DNA from: VGWF01 sp964423465
Lineage (GTDB): Bacteria > Verrucomicrobiota > Kiritimatiellia > PWTM01
NCBI GenBank assembly: GCA_964423465.1
Contig: CAYRFK010000004.1
Coordinates: forward strand, 1 to 58,645
Direction of reading: 5' to 3'
DNA: 58,645 nucleotides
Notes under the pieces: model-generated
The model's input: only the letters and a program-made list of their open reading frames with translations
Database searches by the model: none
Told to the model about the DNA's origin: nothing
Shown here: in pieces, positions 20,029-29,605 of the stretch
Layout: each line of letters opens with the position of its first letter
Numbering within the stretch: position 1 is the first letter of the stretch
Program-made: the position numbers and the translations under genes

Positions 20029-21084
20029 ATGCCAATCCGTTTGGCGCGTTTCGAAATGCCGAAGGCGGTCATTCCCGCCGAGTCGGACCCGTCGCAGAAC
20101 TACGGGAAATACATCGCCGAGCCCTTCGAGGCCGGGTACGGGCGGACCATCGGGAACTCCCTTCGCCGCGTGTTGCTCTCGTCGATCGAAGGGGCCGCGA
20201 TCTCCTCGGTCAAGATCGAGGGCGCGATGCACGAGTTCTGCAGCCTGCCGGGCGTCGTTGAGGACGTCACGGACATCGTGCTGAATCTCAAGAAGGTCCT
20301 CCTGAAGATGTACTCCCGCGAACCCCGCCGTCTGCGCCTCCGCAAGAAGGGGCCGGGCGAGGTCACGGCCGGGGATATCGAGGGGGACGCGATGGTCGAG
20401 GTTCTGAACAAGGACCACCATATCGCCACGCTGGATGCCGACGGCAAGATCGACATGGACATCGAGGTCTGCGTCGGTCGCGGCTACCGCCCCGCGGACT
20501 GGAACAAGAAGCCCGAGCAGGAAATCGGGGTCATCCCGGTCGACTGCCTGTTCTCCCCGGTGCGCCGGGTCAAGTTCGCGGTGGAGAGCTGCCGCGTGGG
20601 TCGCCGCACGGACTACGACCGCTTGGTCTTGGAGATCTGGAGCGACGGTCGCGTGACGCCGGACGACGCCCTGACGATGAGCGCGGCGATCCTTCGCCAC
20701 CATCTGGACGTCTTCGTCCACTACGACAAGGACCTGATCGAGTTCGAGGCGAGCGAGAAGCAGATCGATGCCCAGCGTGAAGAACTCCGACGCAAGCTCG
20801 CCGTCAGCGTGAACGAGATCGAACTGAGCGTCCGCGCCGCCAACTGCCTCAACAACGCCAACATCACGACCGTCGGCGAGTTGGCGCAGAAGACCGAGGC
20901 GGAGATGCTCAAGTACCGCAACTTCGGCAAGAAGTCGCTGAACGAAATCAAACAGAAGCTGCAGGAACTCGGGCTTTCGCTCGGCATGAGCTTCGATCCG
21001 GACGTGATGCCGACCGCCGCCCAGCGTGCGGCGGCCGCCGAAAAGGCGCGCGCCGAATTGAAGGCCGAGAAGTCCAAGAAGTAG
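20029..21084 (+). CDS. rpoA: DNA-directed RNA polymerase subunit alpha
   Basis: Assembly platform of RNA polymerase, 351 aa from ATG 20029, chosen because GGGAGGAG lies just upstream; an in-frame ATG at 20002 falls inside a hairpin. N-terminal dimerisation domain has GYGRTIGNSLRRVLLSS; the C-terminal DNA/activator-binding domain has LSVRAANCLNNANI and KYRNFGKKSLNEIK. A lysine-rich tail of about 20 residues follows. Confidence 0.98.
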   Translation: MPIRLARFEMPKAVIPAESDPSQNYGKYIAEPFEAGYGRTIGNSLRRVLLSSIEGAAISSVKIEGAMHEFCSLPGVVEDVTDIVLNLKKVLLKMYSREPRRLRLRKKGPGEVTAGDIEGDAMVEVLNKDHHIATLDADGKIDMDIEVCVGRGYRPADWNKKPEQEIGVIPVDCLFSPVRRVKFAVESCRVGRRTDYDRLVLEIWSDGRVTPDDALTMSAAILRHHLDVFVHYDKDLIEFEASEKQIDAQREELRRKLAVSVNEIELSVRAANCLNNANITTVGELAQKTEAEMLKYRNFGKKSLNEIKQKLQELGLSLGMSFDPDVMPTAAQRAAAAEKARAELKAEKSKK

Positions 21085-21102
21085 CGGCGGGAGGCCCGAT
21101 CC

Positions 21103-21543
21103 ATGCGTCATCGCAAGACCACCGTCAAACTCGGCCGTAAACAGCCGCATCGCGACGCCATGCTGGCGTCGCAGGTGTGCAGTCTGATCACCTACGGCCG
21201 CATCCGTACCACCGTCCCGAAGGCGAAGGCCTCGCGGCGGCTGGCGGAGAAGATGATCACCCTCGGCAAGAAGGGCACGCTGGCGGCACGCCGGCAGGCC
21301 ATCGCGGAGCTGCACCAGGAGGATCCCGTCCGGGATCTCTTCGCGCGCCTCGCGCCGGGCTTCGCCGACCGCAAGGGCGGTTACACCCGTATCGTTCGCC
21401 TCGCCAAGCGCAGGGTGACCGACAGCTCCGAGATGTGCATCCTCGAGTGGACCAACTACGTGCCGCCGGCACCCAAGGAGCCGAAGGCGGAGAAGGCTGA
21501 AGCCAAGCCCGCCGATACGGCGGAAGCGGCTGCGAAGGCCTGA
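21103..21543 (+). CDS. rplQ: 50S ribosomal protein L17
   Basis: Last gene of the ribosomal block, 146 aa. Conserved MRHRKTTVKLGRKQPHR start and GGYTRIVRLAKRRVTD core. A C-terminal extension of about 25 residues rich in Ala, Lys, Glu and Pro is appended. A strong terminator follows 24 nt after the stop. Confidence 0.97.
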   Translation: MRHRKTTVKLGRKQPHRDAMLASQVCSLITYGRIRTTVPKAKASRRLAEKMITLGKKGTLAARRQAIAELHQEDPVRDLFARLAPGFADRKGGYTRIVRLAKRRVTDSSEMCILEWTNYVPPAPKEPKAEKAEAKPADTAEAAAKA

Positions 21544-21567
21544 TCGGACGGCAGCAGTCTGATCGAG

Positions 21568-21597
21568 CAGCCCCCGGCAGCACGCCGGGGGCTGTTT
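21568..21597 (+). terminator. Strong intrinsic terminator ending the ribosomal block
   Basis: Perfect 11-bp stem (CAGCCCCCGGC at 21568-21578, GCCGGGGGCTG at 21584-21594) with a 5-nt loop and TTT. It separates rplQ from the convergent histidine kinase gene that ends at 21614 and may act on both strands. Confidence 0.85.
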
Positions 21598-21613
21598 GCG
21601 TTATGACCCCGGG

Positions 21614-23950
21614 TCAGGCGGAGGGCGGCGTCGGCTCGATGACGGTTGTATCCGCCGCCGGCACCGGTTCCAAGAGGCCCCGGATCACGCGGAGCATTTC
21701 GCGGGCGGGGTAGGGCTTCTGCAGGAAGGGGTAGCCGCGCTCGCGGATGGTCTCCCATCGGGAATACTCGTCCGGATAACCGCTGACCATGAGCACGGCG
21801 ATGTCGGGCTTGAGTCTTCGCAGGGAATCCACGAGCGCCACGCCGTTCTGGTCTGGAAGGACGACATCGCAGAAGAGAAGGTCAAAAGCCGCGTTGCACG
21901 ACTGGAAGGCGAGTCGAGCCTCGCCGGCGCTGTGCGCCATGGTCACCCGGTAGCCGCGCTCGCGCAGAACCCGGGCGGCCAGCTGGCAGATGCCGTCCTC
22001 GTCCTCGACGATCAGAATATGACGTTCCCCAGCCTGTTTCGGCTCCGATCCCGTGTCGGGTGCGGCGGCGGCGGGTTGGTCGACGGTCGGCAGGTAGAGC
22101 TTGAAGCAGGTGCCCTGTCCCTTCTCGCTGTACACATGCACCCATCCGCCATGCTGGTGCAAGATGCCGTGAACGGTTGACAGCCCGAGGCCGGTGCCCT
22201 TACCCATGGCCTTCGTGGTGTAGAACGGCTCAAAGATGTGCCGCAGAACCTCGGGCTCCATCCCGGTGCCCGTGTCCGTGACCGAAAGGCAGATGAAGCG
22301 TCCCGGTCTCGCATCGGCGTAGAATGCCAGATCCTGCTCTTGGAACGACACGGCCCTCGTCGCAATCGTGAGCCGCCCTCCGTCCGGCATCGCATCACGC
22401 GCATTCGAGGAGAGGTTCATGATGACGGATTCAACCTGCCCGGGATCGGCCATGATGGGACGGAGGTTCTCGGCAAGCTCCAGGTGGAGGCGGATGTGCT
22501 CGCCGATCACCCTTTGGAGCAGCCTTCCGGTACCGCGGACAATCGTATTGATATCCAGCGGCTGCGTCCGGATCAGCTGGCGGCGGCTGAAAGCGAGCAG
22601 TTGCCGAGTCAACTCGGCGGCCTGCTTGGCCGAGGAGCGGATCTGCTCGACGTCCGCCACGGCGGAATCCTCCTCCTTCATGCCGGACCGGAGAAGCTCG
22701 GCGTAGCCGAGGATGGCCTGCAGGAGGTTGTTGAAGTCGTGAGCGATGCCGCCGGCCAGCCGGCCGATGCTCTCCATCTTTCCGGCCTGCGCGAGCTGAT
22801 CCCGCAGTCGCCGCTCTTCGGATACGTCGACTTTGATCGCGATGAAATGCGAGACCTCGCCGTCCGCCCCCCGCAGGGGCGTGATCGTCATTTCCTCGGT
22901 GAACAGCGAGCCGTCCTTGCGGCGGTTGACCAGTTCACCGCGCCACACGCCGCCGTCGATGATGGTCCTCCACATGGCCTCATAGAAGGATGCGTCGTGC
23001 CTTCCGGATCGCAGCAGCGACGGCGTTCGCCCGATGACCTCGCCGCGAGCGTATCCCGTCTGTCGGGTGAACGCCGCATTGACCCAGAGGATGATGCCGC
23101 TGCGACTGGTGATGACGATCCCGTTGTCGGCCGATTCCACCGCCATGTCGAGAAGCCGGAGCCGCTCCTCGGTCTCCATCTTCTCGGTCACGTCCCGGGC
23201 CACGGCGAAGATCAACCGCTCGGAGGACAGGGGGACCGAGTTCCACGAGATCGTTCGGTAATTTCCATCCTTGTGCCTGCAGCGGTTTCGGAAGTTCGCG
23301 ACCGGCTCTCCTCCCAGCAGTCTTCGGTCCACCTCGATGGACGCTGCGTGGTCGTCCGGATGCACCAGGTGGATCCATGGCATCCCCGACATCTCCTCCG
23401 GTGACCACCCCAGCGTTCGCTGCCATGCTGGATTCAGGACCCGGAAGCGGCCGTCGAACCCCGCCACCGCAAGCAGATCCATCGAGTTGGCAAAGAGCAG
23501 GTCGCGCTCGTGTTCGAGCAGGCGGTTCCCCTGCTGCAACCGATGCTTGTCGACCATATGCCGAAGAAGGCGCGGAAGGCTTCGGGGGTCGATGTCGGCC
23601 TTTCGGATGAAGTCCACGGCGCCGCGCTTGACGGCCTCGGTGGCCAGTTCGTCCGACCCCGCTCCGGCCACGATGGCCACGGGCAGGTCCGGGTGGCTGT
23701 CCCGCAGGCGGTCGAGAAGGCCAAACGTGCCCCACCCGAAGACGCCGAGTTCGGCGACCAGCAGGCTCCATCCGCCGCGGGCGAGGCGCGATTCCATCTC
23801 GCCGGGGGTCGTGCAGCCGCACAGCTCAAACCCGGCGACCGCGTCGAGTGCCGCATGGACGCGGTCCACATCCAAGAGGGTGTCATCCACATACAGAACC
23901 CGGACGAGATCCGGGTCCCCATCTGCTTTCCCATCGACCAGTGTCTTCAT
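21614..23950 (-). CDS. Hybrid sensor histidine kinase: degenerate REC-PAS-PAS-HisKA-HATPase-REC
   Basis: 778 aa, no membrane segment, so a soluble signalling kinase. Order: receiver-like domain (about 16-125), PAS (about 150-255), PAS (about 265-385), HisKA with phospho-His404 in GIAHDFNNLL, ATPase (N-box NARDA, DTGTGM, GKGTGLGL; about 500-620) and a C-terminal receiver (about 645-760) with Asp695, Ser723 and Lys745. The C-terminal receiver looks active. In the N-terminal one the phospho-acceptor Asp is Glu67 and the switch Thr/Ser is Ala95, while the acidic pair (VDD) and Lys117 remain, so it may sense or dock rather than be phosphorylated. It stands alone, with no adjacent response regulator. 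The ATG at 23950 has no clear ribosome binding site. Confidence 0.9.
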   Translation of the reverse strand: MKTLVDGKADGDPDLVRVLYVDDTLLDVDRVHAALDAVAGFELCGCTTPGEMESRLARGGWSLLVAELGVFGWGTFGLLDRLRDSHPDLPVAIVAGAGSDELATEAVKRGAVDFIRKADIDPRSLPRLLRHMVDKHRLQQGNRLLEHERDLLFANSMDLLAVAGFDGRFRVLNPAWQRTLGWSPEEMSGMPWIHLVHPDDHAASIEVDRRLLGGEPVANFRNRCRHKDGNYRTISWNSVPLSSERLIFAVARDVTEKMETEERLRLLDMAVESADNGIVITSRSGIILWVNAAFTRQTGYARGEVIGRTPSLLRSGRHDASFYEAMWRTIIDGGVWRGELVNRRKDGSLFTEEMTITPLRGADGEVSHFIAIKVDVSEERRLRDQLAQAGKMESIGRLAGGIAHDFNNLLQAILGYAELLRSGMKEEDSAVADVEQIRSSAKQAAELTRQLLAFSRRQLIRTQPLDINTIVRGTGRLLQRVIGEHIRLHLELAENLRPIMADPGQVESVIMNLSSNARDAMPDGGRLTIATRAVSFQEQDLAFYADARPGRFICLSVTDTGTGMEPEVLRHIFEPFYTTKAMGKGTGLGLSTVHGILHQHGGWVHVYSEKGQGTCFKLYLPTVDQPAAAAPDTGSEPKQAGERHILIVEDEDGICQLAARVLRERGYRVTMAHSAGEARLAFQSCNAAFDLLFCDVVLPDQNGVALVDSLRRLKPDIAVLMVSGYPDEYSRWETIRERGYPFLQKPYPAREMLRVIRGLLEPVPAADTTVIEPTPPSA

Positions 23951-24137
23951 GTGAGTAACAAGGCTTGTGAAGCGTAGTCCAAACCCCTCGCGCGGAGAAC
24001 ACCAATCTTGCGCCTCCTCGGCCGGCCTCGGGCCCCGCGGGAGTGCAATATTCGACTCCGCCTCGCGTTAGCTGTTCATGGATGGCTCCGGATATGGCAG
24101 GGTCGGCGGCGTGGACGGCCCACGGAGGCGTTTCAGG

Positions 24138-25724
24138 ATGCGGCATCTCATCGTTCTGGTCACGATCGCAATCCTGTCGCCATCGCCCGCGCATCCGCAG
24201 GCGGCGACGGGGCGGGTGGCACCGTTCGAGAACGCGGCGGCGGTCCGGCCCCGCGGCCGGATCGACGAGGCGGTGTTCGCCCGCCTGAAACAGTTGGACA
24301 TCCCCGTTGCGCGGGATTGTTCCGACTCCGTCTTCGTGCGCCGGGCCTTTCTTGACGTCATCGGCACGCTGCCGACGGCCCAGGAGGCCTCGCAGTTCAT
24401 TCTCGACAAGTCCCCGGAGAAGCGGCGGCTTCTCATCGATGAGCTTCTCGATCGGCCCGAGTACGCCGACTACTGGGCGATGAAGTGGTCCGACATCCTC
24501 CGCATCAAGGCCGAGTTCCCGATCAACCTCTGGCCCAACGCCGCCCAGGCCTACCATCACTGGGTTCACGACTGCATGCGGAACAACGTTCCGTACGACC
24601 GATTCGTCCGCGAGTTGCTGACCGCCAACGGCAGCAACTTCCGCGTGGCCCCGGTCAATTTCTACCGGGCCGTCCAGAATCGCGACGCGCCCGGGCTCGC
24701 CCAGGCTGTCGCGCAGACCCTCATGGGCATGCGGGCCGACAAGTGGCCGGCCGCGCGGCTCTCGGGGATGGCCGCGTTCTTCACCAAGATCGCCTATAAG
24801 CCGACCGGGGAATGGAAGGAGGAGATCCTCCATTTCGATCCGGGGCTGGTCTGCACGAATCCGGCGGTCGCCAGGGCGGCGGTCTTCCCGGACGGAACCC
24901 CGGCCCGGATCGCTCCGGGACAGGATCCCCGCGTCGTCTTCGCCGACTGGTTCACCGCGTCCGGCAACCCGTGGATGACCCGTGCGATCGCGAACCGCGC
25001 CTGGTGCTGGTTCATGGGGCGGGGCATCATTCACGAGCCGGATGACATCCGCGAGGACAACCCGCCCATCAACCCGGAACTCCTGAGCTATCTGCAGCAG
25101 GAACTGGTCTCTTCAAAGTACGACCTCAAGCACATCTTCCGGCTGATCCTGAATTCCCAGACCTACCAACTCTCCTCGATCCCGGCATCAACGAAACCCG
25201 GCGCCGAGGCGAACTTTGCGTTCTACCCCATGCGCCGTCTCGAGGCCGAGGTCCTGATCGATGCCCTGTGCATGGTCACCGGGACGACCGAGGAATACGA
25301 AAGCCCGATTCCGGAGCCGTTCACGTTCATCCCGAAGGACGCCCGCTCGATCGAACTGCCGGATGGCAGCATCTCCAGCTCGTTCCTCGAGTTGTTCGGC
25401 CGGCCGCCGAGGGACACGGGTCTCGAGTCCGAGCGGAACAACCGCGTCACGGCGTCGCAGCGGCTTCATCTCTTGAATTCCAGCCATATCCGGCGCAAGA
25501 TCGAGCAGAGCACGAAGCTCGCGAACGCGATGTCGGCCGGGAAGAAGAATCCGCGGGAGGCGGTCAGCCGGATCTACCTGACCATCCTGTCGCGGTTTCC
25601 GACCGAGGAGGAAGGCAGGGCGCTCCGCGAGTACGTGGACTCGGGGACCGCGAAGGGGCGGGATGCGATGATCGACTTGGCGTGGGTGTTGATCAACAGT
25701 ACGGAGTTCCTGCACCGGCACTAG
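24138..25724 (+). CDS. DUF1549/DUF1553 exported protein (short form without cytochrome domain)
   Basis: 528 aa with a signal peptide (MRHLIVLVTIAILSPSPAHPQA). DUF1549-like N-terminal half (FVRRAFLDVIGTLPTAQEA) and DUF1553-like C-terminal half (NPWMTRAIANRAWCWFMGRG; LLNSSHIRRKI). Such proteins abound in Planctomycetota and relatives and usually carry an N-terminal haem domain; no CXXCH is present here. ATG 24138 was chosen for its GGAGG and clean signal peptide over an in-frame ATG at 24078. First of a three-gene set with a DUF1501 protein and a pre-peptidase-domain protein. Function unknown. Confidence 0.85.
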   Translation: MRHLIVLVTIAILSPSPAHPQAATGRVAPFENAAAVRPRGRIDEAVFARLKQLDIPVARDCSDSVFVRRAFLDVIGTLPTAQEASQFILDKSPEKRRLLIDELLDRPEYADYWAMKWSDILRIKAEFPINLWPNAAQAYHHWVHDCMRNNVPYDRFVRELLTANGSNFRVAPVNFYRAVQNRDAPGLAQAVAQTLMGMRADKWPAARLSGMAAFFTKIAYKPTGEWKEEILHFDPGLVCTNPAVARAAVFPDGTPARIAPGQDPRVVFADWFTASGNPWMTRAIANRAWCWFMGRGIIHEPDDIREDNPPINPELLSYLQQELVSSKYDLKHIFRLILNSQTYQLSSIPASTKPGAEANFAFYPMRRLEAEVLIDALCMVTGTTEEYESPIPEPFTFIPKDARSIELPDGSISSSFLELFGRPPRDTGLESERNNRVTASQRLHLLNSSHIRRKIEQSTKLANAMSAGKKNPREAVSRIYLTILSRFPTEEEGRALREYVDSGTAKGRDAMIDLAWVLINSTEFLHRH

Positions 25725-25750
25725 CCGGAGCGCACGGCGGAGGCACGGTC

Positions 25751-27133
25751 ATGAGCACGAATCGATACGACGGCCTGGTGATGCCGGTCCGGACCCTGGG
25801 TTTCGGCGGACCGATGCCCCGCCGCGAGTTGCTCCGGCGAGGGCTCTACGGCGCGGCCGGGCTCTGGCTGGCCGGACACTCCGCACCGGCCGCCGTGCCC
25901 GTGGCGGCGTCCGCCCGGGCCGCAAAGGCGAAGGCGGTCATTCAGATCTGGATGTGGGGCGGCCCGTGCCATATCGACACGTTCGATCCCAAACCCGACG
26001 CCGGACGTGACTACTGCGGCGATTTGGACAAGGCGATCGCGACCAATGTCGACGGCATCCAAGTGAACGAGAACCTTCCGCTGCTGGCGAAGCAGGCGAA
26101 CCGCTACTCGATCATTCGCAGCATGACGCACGGCGTGAACGCGCACGAGACGGCGTCCTACATGGTCCAGACCGGGCGCAAATCGGGCGACGGCCTTGTC
26201 TATCCATGCGCCGGCGCCGTCGTGTCCCACTTCAAGGGGTACGAGGCGGGATACAAGGGGCTTATCCCGCCGTATGTCGTCCTGACCAAGCCGCAGGGGC
26301 GATTCTCCGAAGCCGGGTTCATGGGCTCGCGCTACAAGCCGTTCGCCACGGGCGGCGACCCGGGCAGCAAGACCCGATTCGTCGTCGAAGGCGTCGTTGC
26401 AGAGGGAATCACCGAGGAGCGCCAGCGTGCGCGCCGCGACCTGCTCCACAAGATGGACCTGCTCGGCAACGCCGCGCCGCAGGACCCCCGCGTCGAGGCG
26501 ATGGGGCGCACCGAGAAGGAGGCCTACGACCTGATCCTCGGCGACGCCGGCAAGGTGTTCGATCTGGCCGAGGAGAAGGACGACCTCCGTGATCGCTACG
26601 GCCGGACCACTTTCGGACAGTCCTGCCTGATGGCCCGCCGCCTCGTCGAGCGCGGCGTTCCTTACGTGACGATCAACTACAACGGGTGGGACACCCACAA
26701 GCAGCATTTTCCATCCATGCGCCGCATGCTGCCGGACTTGGACAAGGGCTTTGGCACGCTGCTCGACGACCTCGCCCAGCGCGGGCTGCTGGACAGCACG
26801 ATCGTGTGGTGGGGCGGGGAATTCGGCCGCACCCCGAAGGTCCAGTGGGAGCCGCCGTGGAACGGAGGCCGCAACCACTTCGGCCGCGTCTTTTCCGTCG
26901 TCGTCGCCGGCGGCGGATTCAAGGGCGGCCAGGTGGTCGGTGCCACCGACAAGACGGGCGAGACCGTCAAAGACCGCCCGGTCTACCCGTGGGATCTGAC
27001 GTCCACCATGTACGGACTGCTCGGCATCGACCCCGGTGCCACCCTGCCGCACCCGCAGAACCGGACGGTTCACGTGGCGCCCGCGGCGTCGGAGAAGTAC
27101 GAGTCCGGCGGCCCCCTCACCGAGATCGCCTGA
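25751..27133 (+). CDS. DUF1501 family protein with Tat-like signal
   Basis: 460 aa. The N-terminus has a twin-arginine-like stretch (PMPRRELLRRGLYGAAGLWL) about 20 residues in, suggesting export by Tat. The body is typical DUF1501, an alkaline-phosphatase/sulfatase-like fold: QIWMWGGPCHIDTFDPKP, NAHETASYM, YNGWDTHKQHF and WWGGEFGRTPK. The enzymatic activity of the family is not established. It lies 26 nt after the DUF1549 gene and 14 nt before the next, so the three are probably one operon. Confidence 0.87.
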   Translation: MSTNRYDGLVMPVRTLGFGGPMPRRELLRRGLYGAAGLWLAGHSAPAAVPVAASARAAKAKAVIQIWMWGGPCHIDTFDPKPDAGRDYCGDLDKAIATNVDGIQVNENLPLLAKQANRYSIIRSMTHGVNAHETASYMVQTGRKSGDGLVYPCAGAVVSHFKGYEAGYKGLIPPYVVLTKPQGRFSEAGFMGSRYKPFATGGDPGSKTRFVVEGVVAEGITEERQRARRDLLHKMDLLGNAAPQDPRVEAMGRTEKEAYDLILGDAGKVFDLAEEKDDLRDRYGRTTFGQSCLMARRLVERGVPYVTINYNGWDTHKQHFPSMRRMLPDLDKGFGTLLDDLAQRGLLDSTIVWWGGEFGRTPKVQWEPPWNGGRNHFGRVFSVVVAGGGFKGGQVVGATDKTGETVKDRPVYPWDLTSTMYGLLGIDPGATLPHPQNRTVHVAPAASEKYESGGPLTEIA

Positions 27134-27147
27134 ACCGGGAGCACACC

Positions 27148-29439
27148 ATGAAGGCCCACCGCTGGCGGACGGTCGCCGCGTTCGCCGTCGCGCTGGCGGC
27201 GGCCGGCCCCGCCGCCGCCCAACAGCGTGATCCGCACATCGGCTATGTGTACCCCGCCGGCGGTCAGCAGGGGCGGACCTTCGAGGTCACCGTCGGCGGC
27301 CAGTATCTCGACGGCATCTCGGACGTGGAGTTTTCCGGGCGGGGCGTGACGGTCGAGGTGGGGCGCCACATCAAGGCTCTCACGCAGCAACAGGCGAACA
27401 GTCTGCGCAACAACTTCGAGAAGATGAACCAGTTGGCCGACATGGGGAAGACCAATGCGGCCCGGGCGAAGGAGGCGGAGGCGCTCAAGAAGCGGATCGA
27501 AGAGTCGCTGCGGCAGGCCGGCATCGACGAGATGAACATGCGCGCCTTCCAGGAGTACCGCCGGAAGGCGAACGACCCCAAGAAGCAGCTCAACCCGGCG
27601 ATCTCGGAGACGGTCGTGCTGAAGATCACCCTGGCTCCCGACGCCGGACTCGGGGACCGGGAGATCCGGCTGCGGACCAGCCTCGGCCTCACCAATCCGA
27701 TGAAGTTTCAGGTGGGGCGCGTCGCCGAGATCAACGAGCGGGAACCCAACGATCGCGTTCCCGAGAAGGCCCTTGATGCGGCCCATCCCTTCGTGCTCAA
27801 CGGACAGGTCATGCCCGGCGATCTCGACAAGTTCCGCTTCCGTGCGAAGAAGGGCGAGAAACTGGTCGCCGCCGCCGCCGCGCGCTCCCTGATTCCCTAT
27901 CTTGCGGACGCGGTCCCCGGTTGGTTCCAGGCGACCCTGTCCCTGCGCAACGCCAAGGGGGTCGAGGTGGCGTACGCCGACGACAACCGGTTCGATCCGG
28001 ACCCGGTGATTTCCTGCGTCATCCCCGAGGATGGCGATTACGTCCTGGAGATCAAGGACTCCATCTTCCGCGGCCGCGAGGACTTTGTTTACCGCATTAC
28101 CGTCGGGGAGGTTCCCTATCTCTCCGGCGTCTTCCCGCTTGGCGGCCGCGCCGGTGTGCAAACCACGCTCAACGTCATGGGCTGGAATCTGCCAAAGTCC
28201 ACCCTCACCCTGACGCCCGACGGCCCGACGCCCGGCGTGCTGCCCATCGCCGTCGACAAGGGCGACCGCGTCTCCAACTTCGTCCCATTCGCCATCGATA
28301 CCCTGGCCGAATGCATGGAAGCCGAATCCAACGACGACATGGCCTCCGCGCAGAAGGTCGAGTTCCCGGTCGTCGTCAACGGGCGCATCGGGCGGGCGGG
28401 CGACCGCGACCTCTTCCGGTTCGAGGGGCGTGGCGGCGAGACCATGGTCGTCGAGGTGACCGCGCGCCGCCTGCATTCTCCGCTGGATTCCATCGTCCGT
28501 GTCTTCGATGCCACCGGTAAGCAGTTGGCCTTCAACGATGACTTCGACGACAAGGGCTCGGGCCTCATCACCCATCAGGCCGATTCGCGCGTCGAGTGCG
28601 TGCTGCCCGCCTCCGGCGCCTACATCGTCAGCGTGTCCGACACCCAAGGCAAGGGTGACGAGACCTATGCCTATCGCTGCCGCATCAGTCCGCGCCGGCC
28701 GTCCTATGAGCTGCGGGTCGTCCCTTCCAGCCTCAACCTGCGCGCCGGGGCCGCGGCTCCGCTGACGGTCTTCGCGATGCGTCGCGACGGGTTCGACGGC
28801 GAGATCGCCGTCGAGCTTCAGGACGCGCCGAAGGGATTCGTCCTTGCCGGTGGCCGGATCCCGAAGGGGGAGGAGAAGGTCCGACTGACGCTCCTCGCGC
28901 CGCCGGAGGGCACGAACCACGCCGTCCGCCTGAAGCTGCAGGGCGCCGCCACCATCCTCGGTCGCGAGGTCCGTCGGCCGGCCGTTCCGGCGGACGACAT
29001 GATGCAGGCCTTCTTCTACCGGCACCTCGTGCCCGCCGAGACGCTGCTCGCCAACGTCGTCAGCCGCGGCTTCCGCGCCCCGCCGCCCCCGCGACTTCTG
29101 GCCGACGGCCCCGTCCGGATCCCCGCCGGCGGCACCGCGGCTGTGCGCGTCCTCGTGCCCGGCCGCACCTACGTGAAGAATCTCGAACTCGAGCTCAACG
29201 AGCCGCCGGAGGGCCTCACGATCGAGAAGGTCAACTGGAACGAGCAGAACGCCGAGATCCTCCTGAAGGCCGATGGCGACAAGGCGAAGGCCGGCATCCG
29301 GGGGAACCTCATCGTCGAGTTGTTCGGCGACGGCAGCGGGTCCCGGTCCAAGGACGCGAAGCCCCCCCAGGGCGGCGGCGGGCGCAAGGTCCCCCTCGGC
29401 GTCCTCCCCGCGATTTCCTTCGAGATTGTCGCCCGCTGA
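27148..29439 (+). CDS. Exported pre-peptidase C-terminal (PPC) domain protein
   Basis: 763 aa with a signal peptide ending near AAAQQ. An Ig/TIG-like N-terminal region (YVYPAGGQQGRTFEVTVGG) is interrupted by a charged helical insertion (about 75-145). Two PPC-type beta domains follow, each introduced by an E(P/S)ND motif (EREPNDRVPEKA about 200; EAESNDDMASAQ about 395) with DxDxFRF strands. Likely surface or periplasmic partner of the two preceding proteins; no catalytic residues recognised. Confidence 0.82.
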   Translation: MKAHRWRTVAAFAVALAAAGPAAAQQRDPHIGYVYPAGGQQGRTFEVTVGGQYLDGISDVEFSGRGVTVEVGRHIKALTQQQANSLRNNFEKMNQLADMGKTNAARAKEAEALKKRIEESLRQAGIDEMNMRAFQEYRRKANDPKKQLNPAISETVVLKITLAPDAGLGDREIRLRTSLGLTNPMKFQVGRVAEINEREPNDRVPEKALDAAHPFVLNGQVMPGDLDKFRFRAKKGEKLVAAAAARSLIPYLADAVPGWFQATLSLRNAKGVEVAYADDNRFDPDPVISCVIPEDGDYVLEIKDSIFRGREDFVYRITVGEVPYLSGVFPLGGRAGVQTTLNVMGWNLPKSTLTLTPDGPTPGVLPIAVDKGDRVSNFVPFAIDTLAECMEAESNDDMASAQKVEFPVVVNGRIGRAGDRDLFRFEGRGGETMVVEVTARRLHSPLDSIVRVFDATGKQLAFNDDFDDKGSGLITHQADSRVECVLPASGAYIVSVSDTQGKGDETYAYRCRISPRRPSYELRVVPSSLNLRAGAAAPLTVFAMRRDGFDGEIAVELQDAPKGFVLAGGRIPKGEEKVRLTLLAPPEGTNHAVRLKLQGAATILGREVRRPAVPADDMMQAFFYRHLVPAETLLANVVSRGFRAPPPPRLLADGPVRIPAGGTAAVRVLVPGRTYVKNLELELNEPPEGLTIEKVNWNEQNAEILLKADGDKAKAGIRGNLIVELFGDGSGSRSKDAKPPQGGGGRKVPLGVLPAISFEIVAR

Positions 29440-29452
29440 CGGGCGCAACCTT

Positions 29453-29487
29453 CAACAGCCAGCCGCCAACAACCAACACCAATGGAT
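29453..29487 (+). repeat. Degenerate 7-bp-period array H1
   Basis: Five consecutive 7-nt units, mostly of the form CAACANC, the last AATGGAT. It begins 14 nt after the PPC-protein stop. Same period and related units recur at five other loci in the window. Confidence 0.6.
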
Positions 29488-29548
29488 AATGGAGCGCCGA
29501 GCTGCGCGAGGCAGGAAGGGCGTCAAGGGCGGCGAGTTCGGGCTCGAA

Positions 29549-29605
29549 GTGGCAGCAGAGATAGCCGGGCGAGGGGCGGGCCCATGCGTCGGTGCTGCCA
29601 CTTTT
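29549..29605 (+). terminator. Possible terminator of the DUF1549-DUF1501-PPC operon
   Basis: Perfect 9-bp arms GTGGCAGCA (29549-29557) and TGCTGCCAC (29593-29601) enclose 35 nt and are followed by TTTT. The loop is long for a simple terminator; it may be an RNA element within the repeat block. Confidence 0.4.

Noticed and set aside
27070..29448. Minus-strand open frame of 792 codons opposite the PPC protein
   Set aside because: Composition-driven shadow; the + strand product has a signal peptide and recognisable PPC domains.
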